DNA from: Thermoactinomycetaceae bacterium
GTDB lineage: Bacteria; Bacillota; Bacilli; Thermoactinomycetales; Thermoactinomycetaceae
Assembly (NCBI GenBank): GCA_025449475.1
Contig: JANWJM010000104.1
Coordinates: 1 to 8,838, forward strand
Direction: 5' to 3'
Length of the DNA stretch: 8,838 nt
The position numbers and the translations under genes are program-made. This document shows positions 1 through 4,276 of this stretch, one piece after another. Under the pieces are notes generated by a model, which saw nothing but the letters and a program-made list of their open reading frames with translations, was not told where the DNA came from and ran no database searches. Each line of letters opens with the position of its first letter. The first letter of the stretch is position 1.

Positions 1-41
1 GAATGCCGAAGAAAATTTCTGAATCTCACTTGGTCTGACAT
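1..41 (-). CDS. 5' end of an unidentified gene (runs off the left edge)
   Basis: An ATG at 39-41 on the minus strand opens a reading frame MSDQVRFRNFLRH that leaves the window. Upstream on the minus strand is a purine-rich AGGAGAGGGGA stretch (about 50-59), a usable ribosome binding site although slightly long-spaced. The gene would continue the leftward operon after the 69-aa gene. Only 13 residues are visible, so no family can be assigned. Confidence 0.45.
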   Translation of the reverse strand, partial: MSDQVRFRNFLRH

Positions 42-68
42 ATTTGTTCCCCTCTCCTAGTTCTGGAA

Positions 69-86
69 GGGCAGCCGAAGCCGCCC
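69..86 (-). other. Stem-loop with a UUCG tetraloop between two genes
   Basis: The minus-strand transcript would read GGGCGGC-UUCG-GCUGCCC: a 7-bp stem (one G-U pair) closed by a C(UUCG)G tetraloop, an exceptionally stable type. It starts four bases after the stop codon of the 69-aa gene. It is not followed by a U-run, so I read it as an mRNA stability or processing hairpin rather than a terminator. That function is inferred. Confidence 0.5.
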
Positions 87-89
87 GTT

Positions 90-299
90 CTATTTGTTAA
101 GCCGTTTCCATTCTTCCGGGAATACGTATTTGTGATCCTGGACATGGACCACCGTCAAATCGAGTTCATCCGCCACGATGATCTCAGGGAAAAAGTTCCG
201 CTGTAGCTGTGTATATCGAAAAACTGCCTCTTCATCTTCCAACGTCACCGCCGGCATGGTTCCGAATTTTGGGTGTATGCAATAGGCTTTGTACATCAT
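90..299 (-). CDS. 69-aa protein of unknown function
   Basis: I do not recognise this protein. It begins MMYKAYCIHPKFG and ends EEWKRLNK. The start is set by AAAGGAG at 305-311, five bases before the first ATG (297-299) and eight before the second (294-296). The open frame extends further upstream, but that part lies inside the preceding gene and has no ribosome binding site. The product is small, soluble and mixed-charge, rich in aromatic and beta-branched residues (for example a DLTVVHV stretch), with no membrane segment and one Cys. It is the fifth gene of the leftward operon, 35 bases after the 113-aa gene, and is probably an accessory protein of the early/recombination module. Confidence 0.75.
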   Translation of the reverse strand: MMYKAYCIHPKFGTMPAVTLEDEEAVFRYTQLQRNFFPEIIVADELDLTVVHVQDHKYVFPEEWKRLNK

Positions 300-334
300 G
301 CTCGCTCCTTTGATTTTGTATTGGATCGGGGCGG

Positions 335-676
335 TCAGCGCGCCCCGTTTTGGTTCATCCGTTCCGCAGCTCTGATGCACCGTTGACATGTCACCCTCTG
401 ATATTTTGAAGCCTCAACGTCCCACTCGTTCATGTTGAACAACTGATGCGCTAGGGGATTCCGGATCCGGGCCCCGCAAAGAAACTCGCCTTTCTCCCGG
501 ACTCCCCAATCTTCCAGGAGGAGAACATGCCCAACTTTCCCTTGGATTGGTGCTCCTGTCCGTTTGGAGACACCAGATACTGTTTTGGCTTGTTTCCACT
601 TGACGGGGATCCGAAGCGACTCGTTGAACCGAATCGCTTCAGCTGTTTTCATGTACCTGATGAGAGCCATGGCCAT
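335..676 (-). CDS. 113-aa protein with a possible zinc site
   Basis: The start codon overlaps the stop of the ERF gene (ATGA at 673-676), and GGAGGTG at 684-690 sits seven bases upstream, so the start is well supported and translation is probably coupled. The sequence has His50, Cys67 (LCG), Cys97 and Cys100 (TCQRC). An H...CG...TCxxC arrangement is common in short phage and plasmid proteins presumed to bind zinc. Zinc binding is inferred here. The N-terminal half is basic (VKWKQAKTVSGVSKRTG) and could contact nucleic acid. There are no membrane segments. The position right after a single-strand annealing protein suggests a role in element recombination or replication, but no specific function can be given. 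Confidence 0.75.
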   Translation of the reverse strand: MAMALIRYMKTAEAIRFNESLRIPVKWKQAKTVSGVSKRTGAPIQGKVGHVLLLEDWGVREKGEFLCGARIRNPLAHQLFNMNEWDVEASKYQRVTCQRCIRAAERMNQNGAR

Positions 677-1377
677 CAGGAGACACCTCCCAGGGCGGCA
701 TCGATTTCTTTTTTGATTTCTTCTGGAGTTGCTTTTTCAATGAAATCAGCGACCGCTTTGAATTCCTCGTCTGTCAAATCTTTTCGAGATTTTTTCCCAG
801 TGAAGCCAAATATGAGGACTTTCTGGGCGTTTTCGCTGATCTTTTTCTTGTTGCAGATCGCGAAAAATCGACGTTGCTGGATGGATGTTGTGTTGTTTCG
901 TTTGCCGGAGGATTGCTGTTGTGTTGTCTGCTTTTTGGGTTTGGCTCCTGGACTCTGTTGTTGCGGTTTCGGCTGGTTTTCCGGTTTCGGCTGGTCTTCC
1001 GTTTCCGGGTCATCGCCAGTCGGGATCAGAAATGTTTTCATCAAAAAATATTTAGTTGCTCCGGTGTAGGCCTTATATAGGCCTTTATCGTTTTTATCTT
1101 GGCCTTCACCCCAGAATGTGCTCTTTATTGTCTCACCAGTCTCGACATCTGCGACGGTGAATTCCATTTTGACTTTGGTGAACTCACCGTTTTTTTCTTC
1201 TTCCAAGATGGTTGGAATTAGAACCAAACCTGCTTCTAAAAGTATTGGGCGGATATGATCGAGCAGATCAGCTTCCAAGACATATTCATATTTGTGAAAG
1301 CTGTTGTATCCACGCTTGGGAATCCGATTGATGTTACTCATTGCCTTTGCAATTTTTTGGTAAATCGAACCAGCCAT
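676..1377 (-). CDS. erf: ERF-family single-strand annealing protein
   Basis: ERF proteins are phage-type recombinases that coat single-stranded DNA and anneal complementary strands, for example during circularisation or RecA-independent recombination. Counting from the outermost ATG (1387-1389), residues about 8-128 form the ERF domain. It includes YQKIAKAMSNINRIPK, then GEGQDKNDKGLYKAYTGATKY, and ends in FLIPTGDDPE, the family's strongest signature. Residues 129-170 form a Q/P/K-rich linker with a short QPKP repeat. Residues 171-233 form a small helical C-terminal domain (KDLTDEEFKAVADFIE) like those seen after the core in phage annealing proteins. I chose ATG 1375-1377 (233 aa) because the only SD, AAAGGA, abuts the outer ATG with no spacing but is 11 bases from this one. 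The gene overlaps the next by ATGA. No SSB gene is visible nearby. Confidence 0.93.
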   Translation of the reverse strand: MAGSIYQKIAKAMSNINRIPKRGYNSFHKYEYVLEADLLDHIRPILLEAGLVLIPTILEEEKNGEFTKVKMEFTVADVETGETIKSTFWGEGQDKNDKGLYKAYTGATKYFLMKTFLIPTGDDPETEDQPKPENQPKPQQQSPGAKPKKQTTQQQSSGKRNNTTSIQQRRFFAICNKKKISENAQKVLIFGFTGKKSRKDLTDEEFKAVADFIEKATPEEIKKEIDAALGGVS

Positions 1378-1423
1378 TTGTTCATGCATCCTTTCTGTGC
1401 TATACTTGAGCCGAAAAAATGTT

Positions 1424-1582
1424 TTACTTTGCCCGTTTTCTGAAGCTCACCACCTTGCCCGTGGTGGGCTTCTTCTGGTTCTCCATCCATTTGACCAATC
1501 CCTCAAGCGTCAACCACCCGCAACAGATCCCCTTGCGATAGATCCGAAACTTGACGATCCCCCGATCGTTGAATGCTTTCAC
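1424..1582 (-). CDS. 52-aa basic protein
   Basis: A GTG start at 1580-1582 has a very strong AAAGGAGGTG site (1588-1597), and the frame is open to TAA at 1424-1426. The product starts MKAFNDRGIVKFRIYRKG, continues ICCGWLTLEGLVKWMENQKK and ends in a basic tail VVSFRKRAK. I do not recognise the family. The basic charge and the position between a small XRE regulator and the ERF gene suggest a DNA-associated accessory protein. The two adjacent cysteines (20-21) lack partners for a metal site. The gene is real by its SD and operon position, and its length is typical of early phage or ICE genes. Confidence 0.75.
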   Translation of the reverse strand: MKAFNDRGIVKFRIYRKGICCGWLTLEGLVKWMENQKKPTTGKVVSFRKRAK

Positions 1583-1627
1583 GTTTTCACCTCCTTTTAG
1601 GTGACTGAAGGCAACGCTTATTACACC

Positions 1628-1828
1628 TCAAGCTGACTCCTGTCCAAAAAAATTTTCTACAGTTCCGTTTAAAACAGAAGCGATCTTCAATGCTACATAC
1701 AAAGAAGGAGTTTTCTTCCCGATCTCAATATCAGAAAGATATTGTTTCGAAATACCAACTCGCCGGGCCATCACTTCTAAAGAGTAACCTAGTTCTTTTC
1801 TTTTTGCTCGAATGTTAAACTGTTTCAA
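1628..1828 (-). CDS. 66-aa XRE-family regulator (Cro-like position)
   Basis: This is a single helix-turn-helix domain and little else. Residues about 5-58 match the XRE/Cro-CI fold: NIRAKRKELGYSLEVMARRVG, then recognition helix SKQYLSDIEIGKKTPSL, then VALKIASVLNGTVENFF. The start is TTG 1826-1828, seven bases after AAAGGAGG (1836-1843). A TTG nine codons upstream (1853-1855) would put that SD inside the coding region and has none of its own. It is the first gene of the leftward operon with ERF, driven by a perfect consensus promoter, and it is divergent from a 136-aa XRE protein. This is the classic Cro versus CI arrangement, so it probably controls the early promoter or acts as antirepressor. 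DNA binding is known for the family; the target is inferred. Confidence 0.9.
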   Translation of the reverse strand: MKQFNIRAKRKELGYSLEVMARRVGISKQYLSDIEIGKKTPSLYVALKIASVLNGTVENFFGQESA

Positions 1829-1874
1829 GTGAATTCCTCCTTTCGTTTTCGTCAACTATCAGCTTACATTTATC

Positions 1875-1903
1875 ATTATAGTCATCTGCTAGATTACTGT
1901 CAA
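1875..1903 (-). promoter_or_regulatory. Perfect sigma-A promoter for the leftward early operon
   Basis: Read on the minus strand: TTGACA (1898-1903), a 17-base spacer, TATAAT (1875-1880). Both boxes match the consensus exactly with optimal spacing. The start site should fall near 1868, giving a leader of about 40 bases before the TTG start at 1828. A promoter this strong on a mobile element is normally held in check by a repressor, probably the divergent XRE protein. Confidence 0.9.
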
Positions 1904-1920
1904 GCCTGTAGCTTATTTTT

Positions 1921-1949
1921 TTGATTAAAAAGTTCACTATTTGTAGTAT
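1921..1949 (+). promoter_or_regulatory. Candidate promoter of the 136-aa XRE gene
   Basis: TTGATT (1921-1926), a 17-base spacer, TAGTAT (1944-1949). The predicted start is about 16 bases before the ATG at 1972. It is weaker than the divergent minus-strand promoter, as is typical for a repressor gene. A GTTCACTAT repeat lies inside its spacer, so autoregulation is plausible. Confidence 0.55.
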
Positions 1950-1996
1950 ATTAATGGTGGAGGGATGCGTAATGAGCAACAGTTTTGATAGTGAAC
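1932..1996. repeat. Inverted GTTCACTAT repeats, candidate operators
   Basis: GTTCACTAT at 1932-1940 has a perfect 9-base inverted copy, ATAGTGAAC, at 1988-1996. A degenerate copy, GTCAACTAT (two mismatches), lies at 1851-1859 in the leader of the divergent 66-aa gene. The first copy is inside the -35/-10 spacer of the plus promoter and the second is inside codons 6-9 of the XRE gene. Binding by either XRE protein is inferred. Confidence 0.4.
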
Positions 1997-2382
1997 GTTT
2001 AAAACAGCTTCGGGAACAAAGAGGTTGGAGCCAAACCGATTTGGCCCAGAAAATCAACGTTTCAAAGCAAACTATTCATGAGTATGTATTGGGGAGAAAA
2101 AGCCCTAGTAGAGAGAAACTGGCCGCTTTGGCCGATCTATTCAATACATCCGTAGACTATCTGATGGGTAGAACGGATGTAAAAGAACCAATAAATAAAC
2201 TCATGAAAGAACTACAATCATCTAGTCCTAATTTGATTGACATTGTCACTCGATCAAAGCCGACTATCGACGGGGTCCCGATCGACGAAGAAACCGCCAA
2301 GATTTTGTATTACCAATTGAAGGCCTTCAAGGAAAAACTATTGGCGGAAATGGAAGAAAAAAAAAGAGAGATTAGCGCTTAG
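1972..2382 (+). CDS. 136-aa XRE-family repressor-like protein
   Basis: Residues about 8-64 form an XRE helix-turn-helix: RLKQLREQRGWSQTDLAQKI, then NVSKQTIHEYVLGRKSPSRE, then LAALADLFNTSVDYLMGRTD. The remainder is a helical tail (PIDEETAKILYYQLKAFKEK onward), as in ImmR-like or phage repressors, probably for dimerisation or regulated proteolysis. No peptidase or LexA-type catalytic residues are seen, so self-cleavage is not supported. The start is ATG 1972-1974, eight bases after GGAGG (1959-1963). The open frame continues upstream to a TTG at 1921, but that lies in the promoter. The gene is divergent from the ERF operon and is followed after 14 bases by the coiled-coil gene. I expect it to repress the perfect promoter at 1875-1903; this is inference from layout. 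Confidence 0.9.
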   Translation: MSNSFDSERLKQLREQRGWSQTDLAQKINVSKQTIHEYVLGRKSPSREKLAALADLFNTSVDYLMGRTDVKEPINKLMKELQSSSPNLIDIVTRSKPTIDGVPIDEETAKILYYQLKAFKEKLLAEMEEKKREISA

Positions 2383-2396
2383 GAGGTGTTTTTTCT

Positions 2397-2669
2397 GTGG
2401 ATGATAAACTGGATCTTATCCTGGAAGAGATTAAAGGTTTGAGCAAAAAAATAGACTCGCTAGATCAACGAGTTGGAAACTTGGAATCCAAATTTGAAAC
2501 CCTTGAAACCAAAGCCGATGCTATACAAGAGATGGTTGCATCAATCGCTGAAGACACAACAAAAATCAGAATAAATCAAGACCGACAACAAACAACGATG
2601 GAAAAATTAGCGCTTCGATCTATTGAACAGGAAGCCGAACTTGACCGGATCAAAGTGAATATTTCTTAA
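2397..2669 (+). CDS. 90-aa coiled-coil protein
   Basis: The GTG start at 2397-2399 is eight bases after AGGAGGTG (2381-2388), which overlaps the stop of the XRE gene, so the two are co-transcribed. Almost the whole protein is one amphipathic heptad pattern: LDLILEEIKGLSKKIDSLDQ, RVGNLESKFETLETKADAIQ, then a central TTKIRINQ and a second helix EKLALRSIEQEAELDRIKVN. There are no cysteines, membrane segments or enzymatic motifs. Small coiled-coil proteins of this type are common beside regulators on Gram-positive mobile elements, but their function is not established. It could oligomerise with its neighbour or with a partner outside the window. Its last codons overlap a broken minus-strand ORF. 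Confidence 0.8.
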   Translation: MDDKLDLILEEIKGLSKKIDSLDQRVGNLESKFETLETKADAIQEMVASIAEDTTKIRINQDRQQTTMEKLALRSIEQEAELDRIKVNIS

Positions 2670-2805
2670 TCGCACTCATCAATTTCAAGTAATCATTCGT
2701 TTCAGCAATCCCCAAGATCTGTGCAACGTCATGCATCTCATTTAACAGCAATTTTCGGTAAGAAACTTAACTATTCATGTTTTCTTGCTTAATCGCTGGT
2801 TGCAT
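2650..2805 (-). pseudogene. Small ORF broken by an in-frame TAA
   Basis: Read leftward, GAGGTG (2812-2817) precedes ATG 2803-2805 and the frame MQPAIKQENMNS, then TAA at 2767-2769. The same frame continues without another stop as VSYRKLLLNEMHDVAQILGI and AETNDYLKLMSAIKKYSL, to TGA at 2650-2652. The downstream part has the balanced look of a real small helical protein (about 50 aa in all). No SD supports restarting after the stop. I therefore read it as a gene inactivated by a nonsense mutation. The family is not recognised. It is preceded by an extended -10 promoter and a LexA-like box. Its tail overlaps the end of the convergent coiled-coil gene. Alternatively the 12-codon peptide is a leader; this is less likely. 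Confidence 0.5.
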
Positions 2806-2826
2806 AATGATCACCTCGGGGATTTT

Positions 2827-2835
2827 ATTTTATCA
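2827..2835 (-). promoter_or_regulatory. Extended -10 promoter before the broken small ORF
   Basis: The minus strand reads TGA-TAAAAT, matching the extended -10 form TGnTATAAT at eight of nine constrained or free positions. No good -35 box is seen, which extended -10 promoters tolerate. The start codon at 2805 is about 22 bases downstream and the ribosome binding site lies between. Confidence 0.45.
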
Positions 2836-2842
2836 CAAAAAC

Positions 2843-2856
2843 AGAACGCATGTTTC
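2843..2856. promoter_or_regulatory. Candidate LexA (DinR/SOS) box
   Basis: AGAACGCATGTTTC matches the known Bacillus LexA consensus CGAACRNRYGTTYC at 13 of 14 positions, differing only at the first base. It sits eight bases upstream of the extended -10 element at 2827-2835, where bound LexA would block RNA polymerase. The gene it would control is the broken small ORF. One match in 8.8 kb can occur by chance, so this is tentative. Confidence 0.45.
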
Positions 2857-2884
2857 TTTTTGCCTCTATTTCGACTTGATAGAT

Positions 2885-3046
2885 TTATTTTAGCTCCTTA
2901 AAGTGATGTTTTTCAAACAATTGTTCCCAAATATTGCCGCCAGAAAATAGCAAAATCGCGAAACAAGAGGCTTCTGTTTCGCCAATATGCATCTTTTCTT
3001 TGGGAAAATCTTTCCCGAGTCCGCAAAGCTGACACTCAAGCGGCAA
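2885..3046 (-). other. Gene-poor stretch with competing open frames on both strands
   Basis: No clear gene starts between 2806 and 3057. On the minus strand a frame from TTG 3044-3046 to TAA 2885-2887 (53 codons) reads PLECQLCGLGKDFPKEKM and then HIGETEASCFAILLFSGGNI. It has a CxxC pair, looks protein-like, but has no SD. An internal ATG at 2990-2992 has only a poor AAAGAAAAG upstream. On the plus strand the TPR frame is open back to a TAA at 2899-2901 without an ATG. The stretch also holds an 8-bp stem hairpin at 2958-2982 (GCGAAACA/TGTTTCGC) and a small one at 3002-3016 (GGGAAA/TTTCCC), neither followed by a T-run. It may be the scar where the TPR gene lost its 5' end. Confidence 0.25.
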
Positions 3047-3049
3047 TAT
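2931..3049. repeat. Perfect 10-base inverted repeat enclosing two hairpins
   Basis: ATATTGCCGC (2931-2940) and GCGGCAATAT (3040-3049) are exact inverted copies 99 bases apart. Nested between them are the 8-bp hairpin at 2958-2982 and the 6-bp hairpin at 3002-3016. This nesting could reflect a structured RNA, a single-strand origin, or terminal repeats of a lost insertion. It could also be chance. No direct duplication flanks the pair. Confidence 0.35.
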
Positions 3050-3057
3050 GTGAGCAT

Positions 3058-3591
3058 GTGGGCCGTGTACGCATGAATAATTTTGAAATCAAAGAAGCAA
3101 AAGAAGCAATCAGTCTGGGATTGGATATCGCTCGTCGGAACAATTTACCTAGACGTGCATCGGATCTGGCATTGGCCGCAGGAGATATGTATCAAGCACA
3201 AAACGAATCAAAACTTGCAGAACGATGCTATCAACAAGCGCTTTCTTTTCACTCAACGATACGAGTACACAACAAATTTGGTATCTTTCACTTGAAACAA
3301 AAGGATTTTGCTCAAGCTGCGGACCACTTCCAAAAGGCATTGGGGATGAAAGGCAGCAGATCAGAACATATTGATGCACTGATCGGTTTGGGGAAATCCT
3401 ACCTACTTCAAGGGAAAAGATCAGAAGCCATTTCTCACCTGAAAAGAGCGGAAAATCTGGCAGAGGACATGCGAGAGAAAATCCATGAAATATCCGCACT
3501 ACTCGCAACAGCTTTTGAAGGAATTGATATGGAAAGCAGAATGCACTATTTGGAAAAAGTAAATCAAATACATATGGAGGCGTTAGCGTGA
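3058..3591 (+). CDS. TPR protein, probably the C-terminal remnant of an RRNPP-type peptide receptor
   Basis: All 177 residues form helical TPR hairpins: about 33-65 (ALAAGDMYQAQNESKLAERC), 67-97 (FGIFHLKQKDFAQAADHFQK), 104-137 (GLGKSYLLQGKRSEAISHLK) and 144-170. An earlier repeat straddles the listed start: its conserved glycine to alanine spacing is correct only if codons before GTG 3058 are included (AAICEHVG...EAKEAISLGL). The frame is open back to 2902 but has no ATG and no SD; ATG 3073 also lacks one. NprR, PlcR and AimR have a DNA-binding domain followed by about 300 residues of TPRs, and Rap has about 380 residues in all. This protein therefore looks 5'-truncated. The GTGA overlap with a secreted-peptide gene is the hallmark of rap-phr, nprR-nprX and aimR-aimP pairs. 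It could bind peptide but has no visible output domain. Confidence 0.75.
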   Translation: MGRVRMNNFEIKEAKEAISLGLDIARRNNLPRRASDLALAAGDMYQAQNESKLAERCYQQALSFHSTIRVHNKFGIFHLKQKDFAQAADHFQKALGMKGSRSEHIDALIGLGKSYLLQGKRSEAISHLKRAENLAEDMREKIHEISALLATAFEGIDMESRMHYLEKVNQIHMEALA

Positions 3592-3743
3592 GTAAAACAA
3601 TGAGAAAATCAGCAATCGTGGGTTTGATCTTCTTGATTACATTTCTCTTTGATTTTGCAATCATCACAGAAACCAACGAAAACAAACAAGAAAACAACTA
3701 CAACAACAAAAAAATGGAAGCAACAGAACCAAGCTGTTGCTAA
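3588..3743 (+). CDS. 51-aa Phr/PapR/AimP-like secreted signalling pre-peptide
   Basis: The GTG start at 3588-3590 overlaps the TGA of the TPR gene (GTGA), with GGAGG (3576-3580) seven bases upstream. The product has a classic signal peptide: basic N-terminus MSKTMRKS, hydrophobic core AIVGLIFLITFLFDFAII (about 9-26), then a polar, Asn/Gln/Lys-rich tail TNENKQENNYNNKK ending MEATEPSCC. The order receptor then overlapping pre-peptide is the layout of RRNPP quorum-sensing and arbitrium systems, in which the exported peptide is trimmed, re-imported by an oligopeptide permease and bound by the TPR receptor. The mature peptide would come from the last 5-10 residues. The terminal Cys-Cys is unusual for these peptides. 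Identification rests on layout and signal peptide, not on a recognised mature sequence. Confidence 0.7.
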   Translation: MSKTMRKSAIVGLIFLITFLFDFAIITETNENKQENNYNNKKMEATEPSCC

Positions 3744-3753
3744 TCACATGAGA

Positions 3754-3802
3754 AAAGCCAGCTTCATCACTTTCGATAAGCTGGCTTTGTTATTTCTTTT
3801 TT
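3754..3802 (+). terminator. Strong intrinsic terminator, probably bidirectional
   Basis: AAAGCCAGCTT (3754-3764) pairs perfectly with AAGCTGGCTTT (3778-3788), an 11-bp stem with a 13-base loop. It is followed by a T-rich run ending in TTTTTT (about 3790-3802). It lies 10 bases after the pre-peptide stop. On the minus strand the same stem is followed by TTTTCTC, so it probably also ends transcription from the convergent 111-aa membrane gene. Confidence 0.92.
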
Positions 3803-4137
3803 CATCTCCGGAAAATCCCAGTGAATATTTTTATTGGCCAGAATATTGGCTTTAAGAGAGAACCAGTAATTCCCTTTCCAGCCAACCAGATAATTAAGAT
3901 GATCACCCAAACAGCCCAATAGAACATTAATAAGAAAATCCCCATCACCATAAAAGCAGCTAGATAGCCGATCAGAATCAATTTCCACGCCCACCGGTCA
4001 ATGACCGGATTCCTTTGCACCTCCAGACCAAACAGATGCTTTATGAACTGATTCAACTTATAGGACAGCCAAAAAATTAATATTGAGTTTGAAATTATCA
4101 TTATCCACTCGACTATTTTGGCCCCGCTCTCGATCAT
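3802..4137 (-). CDS. 111-aa membrane protein
   Basis: ATG 4135-4137 is eight bases after AAAGGAG. Three hydrophobic segments are visible: about residues 10-28 (IMIISNSILIFWLSYKL), 51-72 (KLILIGYLAAFMVMGIFLLM) and 73-88 (WAVWVIILIIWLAG). A basic loop QRNPVIDR separates the first two, and the C-terminus is short and basic (KIFTGIFRR). I do not recognise the family. It is the last gene of the leftward ATPase operon, separated from it by 139 bases that hold GTAACA repeats. That suggests a membrane partner of the ATPase or an entry-exclusion-type accessory. Transcription should end at the bidirectional terminator just beyond its stop. Confidence 0.8.
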   Translation of the reverse strand: MIESGAKIVEWIMIISNSILIFWLSYKLNQFIKHLFGLEVQRNPVIDRWAWKLILIGYLAAFMVMGIFLLMFYWAVWVIILIIWLAGKGITGSLLKPIFWPIKIFTGIFRR

Positions 4138-4153
4138 TTTCCCCTCTCCTTTC

Positions 4154-4275
4154 TTGTAACATGATGTGTAACATCAGGGTGAAATGATGTTACACATTAA
4201 AGCCAAAAACCCGCATAACTCCGTCATTTCCCTTTAGCAAAATTTCAGGAAAGGAAATCCATGTTACATGTTACA
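4154..4275. repeat. Five GTAACA motifs, including a 13-bp inverted repeat
   Basis: TGTGTAACATCA (4165-4176) and TGATGTTACACA (4185-4196) are perfect inverted copies, 13 bp with the flanking A/T pair, around an 8-base loop. A further GTAACATGATG starts at 4156, and a tandem ATGTTACATGTTACA lies at 4261-4275 against the stop of the ATPase gene. The inverted pair lacks a T-run on either side, so it is not a terminator. The motifs lie in the 139-base gap before the 111-aa membrane gene. They could be operators for a private promoter there, an mRNA hairpin near its SD, or iterons. Confidence 0.6.
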
Positions 4276-4276
4276 G

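Noticed and set aside
527..1069. Plus-strand open frame of 180 codons
   Set aside because: It is antisense to ERF and the 113-aa gene. Its Cys/Phe/Gly-rich stretch is the complement of the ERF Q/P/K linker.
2958..2982. GCGAAACA/TGTTTCGC hairpin as a terminator
   Set aside because: There is no T-run on either strand and no clear gene ending at it.
3149..3697. Minus-strand open frame of 182 codons
   Set aside because: It lies wholly antisense to the TPR gene and the pre-peptide gene, both with coherent domains or SDs. It has no SD and an unnatural composition.
4164..4197. 13-bp inverted repeat as a terminator for the ATPase gene
   Set aside because: Neither side has a T-tract, and related GTAACA copies nearby point to a binding-site array.
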